The translations under genes and the position numbers were made by a program. DNA of 64,000 bases from MWEI01 sp964600235. GTDB taxonomy: Bacteria; Desulfobacterota; Desulfomonilia; UBA1062. Location: positions 124,001 through 188,000 of the forward strand of contig CAZRIV010000004.1 in the NCBI GenBank assembly GCA_964600235.1. The letters run 5' to 3'. Of this stretch, positions 46,873 to 56,187 are shown in pieces (the stretch's first letter is position 1; the number at the start of each line of letters is the position of its first letter). The notes under the pieces were generated by a model that worked only from the letters and a program-made list of their open reading frames with translations, was not told the DNA's origin and did no database searches.

Positions 46873-47733
46873 TTATCCCTTCAGGGCCTCGGCACCGCCC
46901 ACCACTTCCATGAGCTCCGTGGTGATGGCCGCCTGTCTTGCCCTGTTGTACTTGATGTCCAGCTTCCCGATAACCTCGCCTGCGTTGTTGGATGCGCTTT
47001 CCATGGCCGTCATGCGCGCGCCGTGCTCGGATGCGGCGGATTCGAGCAATGCCCTGTACATGAACACCTTCAGACTCAGGGGGATCAGCGTATCGAGCAG
47101 GACCTCCTCTGAAGGCTCGTAGAGGTACTCGACATTGCTCATGTCGTCGTCGACCTCCATGGGCTCCACCGGCAGCAGCTTGTCTTCGTGCATGACCTGC
47201 GTCATGGCCGACTTGAACTCGTTGAAGATGATGATGAGTTCGTCATACTCCGCGTTTACATATCCTTTGATGAGGTCATCGCAGATCTCGGAGGCCAGCG
47301 CATAATTCGGTTTGCCGATGGGATAGCTCTGCCTTTTCTTGATATCCTTGCGCTTGTAGTAGTCCCCGGACCTCTTGCCCACGAGAACCAGGGAGATTTC
47401 TTCGTACTTGTCCTTGTTCTCCTTGATGAGGTTATCAGCCCTGCGGAAAAGGTTCTGGTTGAATGAACCGCACAGCCCCCTGTCGGACGCTATGATCACG
47501 ATCACGCACCGCTTGGGCTCACGCACACGCAGCAGGGGGTGCATGTCGGGGTTGGTCCTGGTGACCAGGGACACGAGCACCTCATTGGTCTTGATGGCGT
47601 AAGGCCGCGCGGCAATGATGTCGGTCTGTGCCCTTCTCAGCTTTGCTGCCGCAACCATGCGCATGGCCGAGGTTATCTGCTTCGTCTTTTTGACGGAGTT
47701 GATCCTCTTGCGTAAATCCTTTAGACTAGCCAT
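46873..47733 (-). CDS. atpG: ATP synthase F1 gamma subunit
   Basis: A 286-residue gamma subunit. The N-terminal helix (LKDLRKRINSVKKTKQITSA) and the C-terminal helix (AMESASNNAGEVIGKLDIKY, then NRARQAAITTELMEVVGGAEAL) form the central coiled shaft. SDRGLCGSFN is the conserved Rossmann-like signature. The shaft couples proton flow in Fo to catalysis. The gaps are 12 bases to atpA upstream and 33 to atpD downstream. Confidence 0.97.
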   Translation of the reverse strand: MASLKDLRKRINSVKKTKQITSAMRMVAAAKLRRAQTDIIAARPYAIKTNEVLVSLVTRTNPDMHPLLRVREPKRCVIVIIASDRGLCGSFNQNLFRRADNLIKENKDKYEEISLVLVGKRSGDYYKRKDIKKRQSYPIGKPNYALASEICDDLIKGYVNAEYDELIIIFNEFKSAMTQVMHEDKLLPVEPMEVDDDMSNVEYLYEPSEEVLLDTLIPLSLKVFMYRALLESAASEHGARMTAMESASNNAGEVIGKLDIKYNRARQAAITTELMEVVGGAEALKG

Positions 47734-47745
47734 TTCCTCTCCCTG

Positions 47746-49257
<1,512 letters not shown>

Positions 49258-49258
49258 C

Positions 49259-49804
49259 CTACATCTCCCCTTTTAGACTCTGTTTTAATCTGGATATCTG
49301 CGTCTTGACGCTTCCATCGTACACCATTCCCTCCACCTCGGCGATGAGCCCGCCGATAAGTGCAGGATCAATGGAGACATCAAGGTCCACTTCCTTTTTC
49401 ACGATCTGCTTGAGTGTGTTCGAGATGCGCGCAATCTGTTCCTTGTCCAGTTCCATGGCGCTGGTGACACTTGCCCGAACCCTTCCGGAGGCCTCATTGA
49501 CGGTCTCGCGGTAGGAATCGAGTATGGACTCCACGTACACGAACCTGTCCTTTTCGAGAAGGATGTTCAGGAAGTTCGCCGTGTAATTGGTCAGATTGAT
49601 CTTTGTGACCAGTTCCCCCAAGATTCTCTTCTTGAGGAGTATGTCATAGAGGGGACTTTCCATTGTGGACCTGAACTCATCACTGTCCCTGATGATGGCC
49701 ACAATGTTCTCCATGTCTGAGAGAAATTTCTCCTGCAAGCCCTCTTCCCTGCCCAACTCGTAGAGGGCCCTCGCGTATCGTTTGGCTACAACGTCGTCTT
49801 TCAC
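49259..49804 (-). CDS. atpH: ATP synthase F1 delta subunit
   Basis: A 181-residue delta subunit (OSCP-type). The N-terminal helical bundle has VAKRYARALYELGREEGL, and the C-terminal domain ends in the LIGGLIAEVEGMVYDGSVKTQ segment that is a family signature. It joins the peripheral stalk to the F1 head. It lies four bases after the b-subunit gene. Confidence 0.96.
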   Translation of the reverse strand: MKDDVVAKRYARALYELGREEGLQEKFLSDMENIVAIIRDSDEFRSTMESPLYDILLKKRILGELVTKINLTNYTANFLNILLEKDRFVYVESILDSYRETVNEASGRVRASVTSAMELDKEQIARISNTLKQIVKKEVDLDVSIDPALIGGLIAEVEGMVYDGSVKTQISRLKQSLKGEM

Positions 49805-49808
49805 AAGG

Positions 49809-50387
49809 CTACCTCACTACCTTATTTAAGTATTCTTCAAGGATACGTTTCTGGTCATCCGGGGTCATGTTGCTGGTGATCATTCCTGAGGCCATGTTCC
49901 CTGCCATATCAGCCACGTGATCCCTCAGTTCCTCTTTTACCTTGACCACTTCCTGATCCGCGGTCCACTTTGCCTGCTGGACTATGCGTTCAGCCGCCAG
50001 CCTGCCTTCCTCTATAATACGGTTCTTTTCACCTTCGAGCTCCCCGGTGATGGCGCTCTTGATCTCCTGTATATCCTTTTCCACGTTCCTGAGCTTGCCC
50101 TGTATGTCTGCAAGCTGAGATTCCGCATCACCCTTGGCCTTGTCCGCCTCGTCAATCATCTGGGCAAGCTCTTCCTTGCGGTCTACGAAATATGTTCTGA
50201 CCTTGTCAGCAAGAAGCTTCCACAACAGCCCCATAAGGATGACGAAGTTGACAATGCGCCAGACCATCATCCAGACTTCCTTGTTGCCCTCCTCGCCCCC
50301 GCCGCCTTCAGACGCAAAGGCAACCGTGGAAACGACAACTATAAGGATTGCTGCAAGGGGGAGAATCTTCTCTATCCACCGTGTCAT
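49809..50387 (-). CDS. atpF: ATP synthase Fo b subunit
   Basis: A 192-residue protein. A hydrophobic N-terminus (ILPLAAILIVVVSTVAFA) looks like a signal peptide, and a second segment (VWRIVNFVILMGLLWKLLA) is the membrane anchor. A long charged helix from about residue 65 forms the peripheral stalk. The signal-like N-terminus is common in b subunits of deltaproteobacteria. Its start overlaps the end of the b' gene by four bases. Confidence 0.93.
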   Translation of the reverse strand: MTRWIEKILPLAAILIVVVSTVAFASEGGGGEEGNKEVWMMVWRIVNFVILMGLLWKLLADKVRTYFVDRKEELAQMIDEADKAKGDAESQLADIQGKLRNVEKDIQEIKSAITGELEGEKNRIIEEGRLAAERIVQQAKWTADQEVVKVKEELRDHVADMAGNMASGMITSNMTPDDQKRILEEYLNKVVR

Positions 50388-50812
50388 GCCACTTTCCTCC
50401 CCAGTATCTGCTGCGCAATGGTTGCGGCCATGGATCCGAGTTCGGGCTCGAGCTCCTTCTTAGCCTGAGCCATCTCGGAGGCCATCTGCTGCTGCATCTG
50501 CGAGATGATCTCTTCCGCCTTTTTCCGGGACTCGCTGATGATGACGTTGGCCTCTTCCGATGCGGCATTCCGTGCGGCATTCTTCGTGTTCATCGCATCG
50601 ATCTTGGCATTGTACATCTTCTGGTTGTAATCGACCAGCAAGGCCTGCCCGTCCTCTATGATCTTCTTTGCCTCCTGCTGCTGACCGTCTATGCGCTTCT
50701 CCCTCTCTTCGAGTACCTTCAGGATGGGCTTATAAAGGAGCTTGTTAAGGATTATTACGAGAAGAAAGAAATTCAATGCCTGTATGATAATGGTGAAATT
50801 AATCTCTATCAA
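50384..50812 (-). CDS. atpF2: ATP synthase Fo b' subunit
   Basis: About 142 residues: a single membrane segment near the N-terminus (TIIIQALNFFLLVIILNKLL) and a charged helix (KVLEEREKRIDGQQQEAKKI onward). It is the second, non-identical peripheral-stalk subunit found in bacteria with split b/b' pairs. I chose TTG at 50812, giving MIEINFTIII, because AAGGAGG lies six bases upstream; the longer frame adds 22 residues unlike the family. It is the first gene of the cluster. The a and c subunit genes are not adjacent. Confidence 0.88.
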   Translation of the reverse strand: MIEINFTIIIQALNFFLLVIILNKLLYKPILKVLEEREKRIDGQQQEAKKIIEDGQALLVDYNQKMYNAKIDAMNTKNAARNAASEEANVIISESRKKAEEIISQMQQQMASEMAQAKKELEPELGSMAATIAQQILGRKVA

Positions 50813-51462
50813 AACCTGCCTCCTTAGACGATGGTTCCCGAGAAAGCACCCTTTTGGGAAAAAAGGAAAGCCCCTCAACCTTTGCCCAAGATATCTACTA
50901 CTACCCCTCTATCCACCCATGCAAAAGGCGGATCAACCAACTTTTCAACACGGCACGCTCTCGATCCCATCAACGAAGATCTTAAATGTGTCACATGCCA
51001 GAGGCCCCTGCTTATCAGGCATGCTGACTGTGAACTGCAACTACCTGGGAATATCCTGTGCTTCAGTTTCCCATCCGGCCCCTGATAATGGTAACTGTAT
51101 CAGCCTTGACTGAATGGCTGTTCACTCATTCAGATCAATTTTCCCTATCATTTGAAACTCGATCATGTCAAGGATTTTATTGAAAGGCCCTGGTAATATT
51201 TGAGGCCTCAATCCGTTATTCACGAGCAGCATCTGTCTCTGAACCCCATGAAATCATTCTTTTCCTTCATATATTATCCCGATTGTGCAGGCAATTCGAG
51301 CCTCCTGCGCGATGGGTTCTCCCTTAGGCATTCAGAAGGTTTTCATCGGACGTGCCCCTTTCCGGGATAAACGCTGATCAAAGGCATTCGCTCTTTTTTA
51401 ACATCCGGCGAAGATAACTTCCCCAGGGCATATCAGCCCGATTTTTGACGCTGAGTACATGA
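50813..51462. other. Long spacer upstream of the ATP synthase operon
   Basis: About 650 bases with no convincing gene on either strand. Short open frames here have no ribosome sites or recognisable products. The ATP synthase promoter must lie in or before it, but I cannot identify a consensus box. CCCGATTGTGCAGGCAATTCGAG near 51277 weakly resembles the end of the family-1 element, so part may be element debris. Confidence 0.4.
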
Positions 51463-51688
51463 ACACGGATTTTACGCCTGAAGGGGAGTAGGGACTTGAT
51501 CCGTCAGAAGCAGTGATCTCTTCAGCCTGGAATGACCGGTATTTTCAGCATTCCTTGAAGGCTGAAGAGATCACTGCTTCTGACGGACTTATGAAAACAA
51601 TTCCATTCACCACTAATTATGCGCTTAACGCACTCCTGAAGTGTACCGGGTGTATATGGACACAAACAAAAGTACAACCCGGGATTAA
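51463..51688 (-). repeat. Family-1 inverted-repeat element, copy 6
   Basis: A full copy in reverse orientation, from CACGGATTTTACGCCTGAAGG to CAACCCGGGATTAA. The stem pairs 51500-51528 with 51559-51587, 29 bases with no mismatch. Its arms (CAGAAGCAGTGATCTCTTCAGCC) differ from the other copies but remain fully complementary. It lies upstream of the DUF4911 gene. Confidence 0.83.
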
Positions 51689-51755
51689 TATCAGTTCAGA
51701 GCAAAGGTACCCCTTTGGATCCGACATTTAATATAAAGGATATATTGTACTGTGC

Positions 51756-52013
51756 TTGCAGCAGCGTATCTCTTATGGTATCTCGAAAAACATGGTGGAT
51801 TTCCAGGAGGTCTTGCTCAGGGTCGATCGGAAAGATATCTTTTATGTGAATTATATAGTTCAAGGTTATGACGGCCTGGGAACCGTCAGCACCAAGGACC
51901 CGCTTGAGGGCATTCTCCTATTAAAATATTCTGCTGAAAACAAGACGGCGATTTTTGATATCATCCAGGCACTCAAGCAAGAAGGGATCATCAAGGAGGT
52001 GAACGAGTCATGA
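51756..52013 (+). CDS. DUF4911-like small protein
   Basis: Up to 85 residues. The pattern VLLRVDRKDIFYVNYIVQGY, then GLGTVSTKDPLEGILLLKYS and a final helical segment fits the DUF4911 family of small proteins in deltaproteobacteria, as I recall it. The function is unknown. The start is uncertain: TTG at 51756 opens the frame and ATG at 51792 is the first ATG; neither has a clear ribosome site. Its TGA overlaps the next gene's ATG (ATGA), so the two are coupled. Confidence 0.65.
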   Translation: MQQRISYGISKNMVDFQEVLLRVDRKDIFYVNYIVQGYDGLGTVSTKDPLEGILLLKYSAENKTAIFDIIQALKQEGIIKEVNES

Positions 52014-52420
52014 AAAGAACAGGTTTTCTTTATCGGGCATTACTGCTGGGGATACTCGGGTTCTTTCTCATGGGCATGGGCAGCGCCGGTTCCCCCGGAC
52101 AGAATCCCGTAAACTCGCCATTCAATGCCAAGGTCAGGGATATTTCCAACAACGAAGTGAACATTACATCGGTCACCTTCGACGGCAAGACCACGTTCAA
52201 CGTAAACATGGGAAAGGGCCGGCTGGAGATACCCCTGGAAAACATCTCACGCATCGAGATGAAGGATGGCTCCGCGTGTGCCACCATGGAAGGATCGCCG
52301 CCCCTGTGCAATCTCAGGACGAACAGCATCTCCAAGATTTACGGCAAGCTTCCCTATGGGATGTACCAGATATCCATTAAAGATGTCTTGTGGATCGAAC
52401 TGACAAAGGCAAAACAGTGA
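52010..52420 (+). CDS. Secreted protein of unknown function
   Basis: A 136-residue protein with a signal peptide (LLLGILGFFLMGMGSAG) and a beta-rich mature part. It contains KVRDISNNEVNITSVTFDGK and PLENISRIEMKDG, and two Cys residues about 13 apart that could form a disulfide. The VRDISN...FDGKTTF...ISRIE pattern suggests a small sheet domain, but I do not recognise a family. It is tightly coupled on both sides: its ATG overlaps the DUF4911 stop and its TGA overlaps the GTG of the CvpA-like gene. Confidence 0.68.
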   Translation: MKRTGFLYRALLLGILGFFLMGMGSAGSPGQNPVNSPFNAKVRDISNNEVNITSVTFDGKTTFNVNMGKGRLEIPLENISRIEMKDGSACATMEGSPPLCNLRTNSISKIYGKLPYGMYQISIKDVLWIELTKAKQ

Positions 52421-52926
52421 ATGCCCTGGACATATTCACCGTCACCGTTATCGTAGCCTTCACGGGGCTGGGGGTATACCACGGCCTGATCAAGAGCATC
52501 TCTTCTCTTACCGCCATCATCGGAGGCCTGTTACTCGCCAAGAGGTTCTCGCCTTCCATCACCCATTTCCTTTCCATCCTGCATGTCGAGGATGTCAGAG
52601 GCGTCCTGGGATTCATCGTGGTCTTTTTCTTTTTTTTCATTATCATCAAAATCGCCATGTATTTTGTGCAGAAGATCCTCAATGCATCGGTGCTCGCCGC
52701 CGTCGATACGGCACTTGGGGGAGTGCTTGGTTTTGTGAAAGGGGGTATCATAGTGCTCATGACCATAACCATGCTGCAGGTGGTGCTGCCATCCGACTCG
52801 GCCATCCTGGTAAAATCGAAGGTGCTCCCCCATACCAAAAAGACAATGGGTATCGTGAAAGGATTTATCCCCGAACAGATGCAGCCTTATGCCAGGACGG
52901 TTTCAAAAAAGATACAGAAGAACTAA
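52417..52926 (+). CDS. cvpA: CvpA-family membrane protein
   Basis: About 169 residues with four hydrophobic segments (around 5-25, 30-45, 63-85, 100-125). LDIFTVTVIVAFTGLGVYHGL at the N-terminus and the glycine-containing GGVLGFVKGGI helix fit the CvpA family. The E. coli member is linked to colicin V production and envelope homeostasis. I chose the GTG at 52417, which overlaps the preceding TGA by three bases and matches the family start; the open frame runs back to 52390. It ends the three-gene operon. Confidence 0.82.
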   Translation: MNALDIFTVTVIVAFTGLGVYHGLIKSISSLTAIIGGLLLAKRFSPSITHFLSILHVEDVRGVLGFIVVFFFFFIIIKIAMYFVQKILNASVLAAVDTALGGVLGFVKGGIIVLMTITMLQVVLPSDSAILVKSKVLPHTKKTMGIVKGFIPEQMQPYARTVSKKIQKN

Positions 52927-53017
52927 CGCGGCAAACCCTCTGAAATATTCGGACCCTCTTCCTCATCTGGAAAGACAGGCAAGTCTAGGGCGGGAATCGG
53001 GATCCGACGACTGCGGT

Positions 53018-53311
53018 CTACTCCGAATATTCTGTTTCAGCATTCTCCTCGAGGACGATGTCTTCCATGTCCAGGACATACTCTTCCACGTTTTCATCCG
53101 TTTCCACGGGGATATCGCTCTCTTCCGGCAATGCCCTGACATCGGTCTTCACCTTTGCCATGGAGCGCTTTCTCTTCCTCTTGAGCATCCGTTTCGTCTC
53201 TTCGTTATTCTGGTCCTCTCCACAGGAAGGACAAAGCGGTTGAGGTTTTCCCAGGTCATAAAACTTCGTTCCGCATTTATAGCATTTATACCGTGTCCCC
53301 AGATCGGCCAC
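53018..53311 (-). CDS. FYDLN-type acidic zinc-ribbon protein
   Basis: About 97 residues. The N-terminus has ADLGTRYKCYKCGTKFYDLG followed by CPSCGE, a four-Cys zinc ribbon (CxxC...CxxC) with the FYDL motif. A lysine/arginine block (MLKRKRKRS) and a long acidic tail (about 35 residues rich in Glu/Asp) follow. This resembles the TIGR02300 FYDLN_acid family. I chose GTG at 53311 because AAGGAG lies six bases upstream; the longer frame adds unrelated residues. A role in RNA or ribosome-related processes has been suggested for zinc ribbons like this, but it is not shown here. Confidence 0.78.
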   Translation of the reverse strand: MADLGTRYKCYKCGTKFYDLGKPQPLCPSCGEDQNNEETKRMLKRKRKRSMAKVKTDVRALPEESDIPVETDENVEEYVLDMEDIVLEENAETEYSE

Positions 53312-53474
53312 AGGGTTCTCCTTTTGTGTTAAATTTATATATTTTGACACGCTATACTCATGGAGTGGAAGAGAAGTTGTCAAGCAAAATTTGTGAGGGA
53401 TATGCGATCTGTCCTCACGGGCTTTGCATCTCATTGACTTGGCGGAAGGTCTTCATATAGTATCCCTGGTTGTT

Positions 53475-54863
53475 ATGAAAAAGATCCTTTCCAGATCAGC
53501 AGTCTTGTGCCTGTTACTTTTGCTCGTTGTTTACCCGTATCGCTCAGCCGGGGGCGCTTCATCTCCCGGCGCCTTAGATAATGGAGGTCTCTCCCAACCC
53601 GGAGAGATCCCCGCTGCGTCCTGCCTGCATTCATATGAAGGATCGCCCGATCAGGTTTTCATCCACAACCCTCTTTCTCTCTATGACGATAATGCCTCAC
53701 ATGAAAGGTGCATGGGCCGGCATATCGTGGCTGCGGCCGGGCATCCTCCCGCCCTGCCTGAACCCGGCAGCGTGGAGGCGGGGACAACCTCTCGCAATGC
53801 CGTGGGCGTTATAATACCCTTAAGCGGTAAATGGGACTCCGTAGGGCAGAGGATACTCAAGGGGATCATGACGGCAGGGGGCGTCTTTACAAGCGGACCT
53901 GCGCAGAATGTTGAGTACATCATCAGGGACTATGGCGATAATGAAGGCTCTATCCCGTCGATCATCGACGAACTCGACCGGGTCCACAAGGTTGTTGCGA
54001 TCATCGGGCCCGTGGGGGAGCAGGCCGTCGAGACAGCCTGCAGAGAGGCACAGGCAAGGCATCTGCCCGCCATACTGTTTACCCAGGCCCAGATTCCACC
54101 CAGGACGGGCACCTACTGTTACGGGAACTTCCTTACTGTTGATCTGCAGGCCAGGGCACTTCTCAACGCGGCAAGGTCCATGGGGATAACGAGGTTTGCC
54201 GTCATGGCCCCCGAGGACAGATTCGGAAAGACCTTTGCAGACAGGTTTGCGCGTCTCAGCCCGTCATTCGGCATCACTATCATGAATTCAATTACCTATT
54301 CCCCTCAGAACCTGGACTTCAAACAGCACCTGAAGGCCCTTTTCTCAGGGGCCAGGAAAACCACGGCTCAGTCAAAGGCATCGGGCAAGAGCAATGATAT
54401 CGAGGCGATCCTCATACCTGACAACGCAACGAACACAGCCATGATAGCATCTTACGTAACTTACCTTAATATCAAGAATGTCCGCCTCTTCGGACCGACA
54501 TTGTGGGACACACCCGAGCTGCTCAAGGCGGGAGGCAGATCCGTGGAGAATGCCGTATTCCTGAGCGGTTACTATCAGGGATCCATACTCAGTGCCTCCC
54601 AGGATTTCAACCGGTCATTCACGAACAGCTTTCACTATACCCCCTCGGTCTGGGAGGCCTGTTCCTATGACGCGGCACAGATCATCCACGGTTTTCTCCA
54701 TTCTCAGGGTCCATCCCGCGAAGGATTGAGAGATTATCTGGCAAACCTGAAAGATTACCACGGGGTCAGCGGCACCACCTCGTTCTCTCCCGACGGGGCA
54801 TTGGAGAAGACGATCTATCTCCTCACCATAAAAGACGGAATCATCCATGAAATCCATCCTTGA
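53475..54863 (+). CDS. Periplasmic ligand-binding protein of the Peripla_BP_6/LpoA-like type
   Basis: About 462 residues. A signal peptide (SAVLCLLLLLVVYPYRSAGG) is followed by a poorly conserved linker of about 90 residues, then a two-lobed binding fold: VGVIIPLSGKWDSVGQRILK, VVAIIGPVGEQAVETACREA, ARHLPAILFTQ, MGITRFAVMAPEDRFGKT, and AILIPDNATNTAMIASYVTY. This occurs both in amino-acid receptors and in LpoA-type penicillin-binding-protein activators. The absence of an ABC permease and the BamD-like lipoprotein gene 35 bases downstream point to an envelope role rather than transport. ATG 53475 is chosen for the signal peptide; its ribosome site is weak. Confidence 0.8.
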   Translation: MKKILSRSAVLCLLLLLVVYPYRSAGGASSPGALDNGGLSQPGEIPAASCLHSYEGSPDQVFIHNPLSLYDDNASHERCMGRHIVAAAGHPPALPEPGSVEAGTTSRNAVGVIIPLSGKWDSVGQRILKGIMTAGGVFTSGPAQNVEYIIRDYGDNEGSIPSIIDELDRVHKVVAIIGPVGEQAVETACREAQARHLPAILFTQAQIPPRTGTYCYGNFLTVDLQARALLNAARSMGITRFAVMAPEDRFGKTFADRFARLSPSFGITIMNSITYSPQNLDFKQHLKALFSGARKTTAQSKASGKSNDIEAILIPDNATNTAMIASYVTYLNIKNVRLFGPTLWDTPELLKAGGRSVENAVFLSGYYQGSILSASQDFNRSFTNSFHYTPSVWEACSYDAAQIIHGFLHSQGPSREGLRDYLANLKDYHGVSGTTSFSPDGALEKTIYLLTIKDGIIHEIHP

Positions 54864-54898
54864 TTCCTGTTACAATTTGGCTTAAGGTGCGTGATCGC

Positions 54899-55585
54899 AT
54901 GAGAACGGCCTACGTTATTATCATATGCCTCGTTGTGGCATCCCTTTTTTCCGGCTGCGCCCACGATACGGACAAGGTGAGGCCTGCAGAGGAATTGTTC
55001 GAAGAAGCATCCAAGTTCGCCAAGGACGGCAGTGTTGACAAGGCCGCGGAGACATTCATGCAGGTCCGCACCTACTACCCCGGCCACGACCTTGCCCGGA
55101 AAGCCATCCTCGGTACGGCAGACCTTTATTTCGACCAGGAAGATTACGATCTGGCGCTGAAGAATTATGATGAATTCAGGCTGCTTTACCCCACCGACCC
55201 GGATGCGGGTTATTGCCTGTACCGGATCGGTATGTGCTACTTCAAGCAACTGAGCACCCCTGACCGGGACCAGAGTAAAACCACGCGGGCCATCCAGAGA
55301 TTCGAGGCATTCATCAAGACATATCCCGGTTCACCTTATATAAAGGATGCGGAAACAAACCTGAAAGAGGCCAGAACACTTCTTGCCAAACACTATCTCT
55401 CCATCGGCAAGTTCTACCTGAAAAAGGGCAATACCACGGCTGCATGCAAACGCTTTCAGTCCATCAGGCAGGACTATCCCGATACCGATATCGGAGAGGA
55501 CATCAACAGCCTGATATCGACGGCATGCTCCGCCTCGGTAACAGCCCCCGAACAATCCCGGTTTCCCTTTCTCCCCTTTCCTTGA
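54899..55585 (+). CDS. bamD: Outer-membrane lipoprotein with TPR repeats (BamD-like)
   Basis: About 228 residues. Lipobox LFSGC gives lipidation near residue 21. TPR-type repeats follow (AEELFEEASKFAKDGSVDKA, VRTYYPGHDLARKAIL, DLYFDQEDYDLALKNYDEF, then CLYRIGMCYF and IGKFYLKKGNTTAACKRFQS). BamD recruits BamA to assemble outer-membrane proteins. Its length is a little short of the usual 245 residues. ATG 54899 is used because the lipoprotein signal starts there and AAGGTG lies upstream. The binding-protein gene precedes it by 35 bases. Confidence 0.85.
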   Translation: MRTAYVIIICLVVASLFSGCAHDTDKVRPAEELFEEASKFAKDGSVDKAAETFMQVRTYYPGHDLARKAILGTADLYFDQEDYDLALKNYDEFRLLYPTDPDAGYCLYRIGMCYFKQLSTPDRDQSKTTRAIQRFEAFIKTYPGSPYIKDAETNLKEARTLLAKHYLSIGKFYLKKGNTTAACKRFQSIRQDYPDTDIGEDINSLISTACSASVTAPEQSRFPFLPFP

Positions 55586-55998
55586 CCATCGAGTACTTGA
55601 TTCCCTGAACAGGGATTTCCGTGCCTGATAAAGATATAACTTTCCAGGTATTAATGTTTGGCAATCCATGGTGTCACAGAAGTCACGGGGTGTGTCATAA
55701 TATGCATCACTTCTCCATGATGCGGCCTTCACTTCACAGTCTATGTGCACATCTTTCTAGATTTGCTCTCAAAGGCCTGCCCAGCGAGTTATCTGCCCAT
55801 CTGATACAGGCTCGTGAACACGCTGCCCATCCGGACCAAACATTTTCATCAGCCTCCCGTAATTTAAAGGTATTTGACGGCCTGCATGGACTTGACAGGA
55901 CAAACCCTTTGATCATCATTGATCATTACGTGGGATGCATATGAGGTTCAGCGGGTGATGTTGCCGAACAATGGCATGATTTAAGCAAAGTTCCTGCT
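55586..55998. other. Spacer without a recognisable gene
   Basis: About 410 bases after bamD. The longest frame here (55621-55944) is rich in His, Cys and Met with no ribosome site and looks like chance. I see no strong terminator or promoter. Confidence 0.4.
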
Positions 55999-56142
55999 AT
56001 GCAGTCAGAGAACAGGGACCATCAGATCAATACGAAGAGGGAACTCGTGAAGACCCTCATTCTGAGCCCGCTCTACTGGAGGCTCAAGCTCAAGGACAGG
56101 GCTTTGCTTATCCGCAAAATGGCACCTCGGAAAACGCTCTGA
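55999..56142 (+). CDS. Possible 47-residue small protein
   Basis: A short frame too small for most gene finders (ATG 55999 to TGA 56142). The sequence is MQSENRDHQI, then NTKRELVKTLILSPLYWRLK and LKDRALLIRKMAPRKTL. It is highly basic, with one amphipathic helix around LILSPLYWRLKLKDRALLIRK. AAAG lies upstream but no strong ribosome site. The biased composition suggests real coding, yet it could also be a remnant of a longer gene. The convergent selB ends 46 bases later. Confidence 0.35.
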   Translation: MQSENRDHQINTKRELVKTLILSPLYWRLKLKDRALLIRKMAPRKTL

Positions 56143-56187
56143 ATTCTTAAAAGTCTTTACCCCGGTTCCTGAATACGAATAAAAAAA

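Noticed and set aside
55621..55944. A 107-codon frame after bamD
   Set aside because: It has no ribosome site, odd His/Cys/Met composition and no recognisable product.
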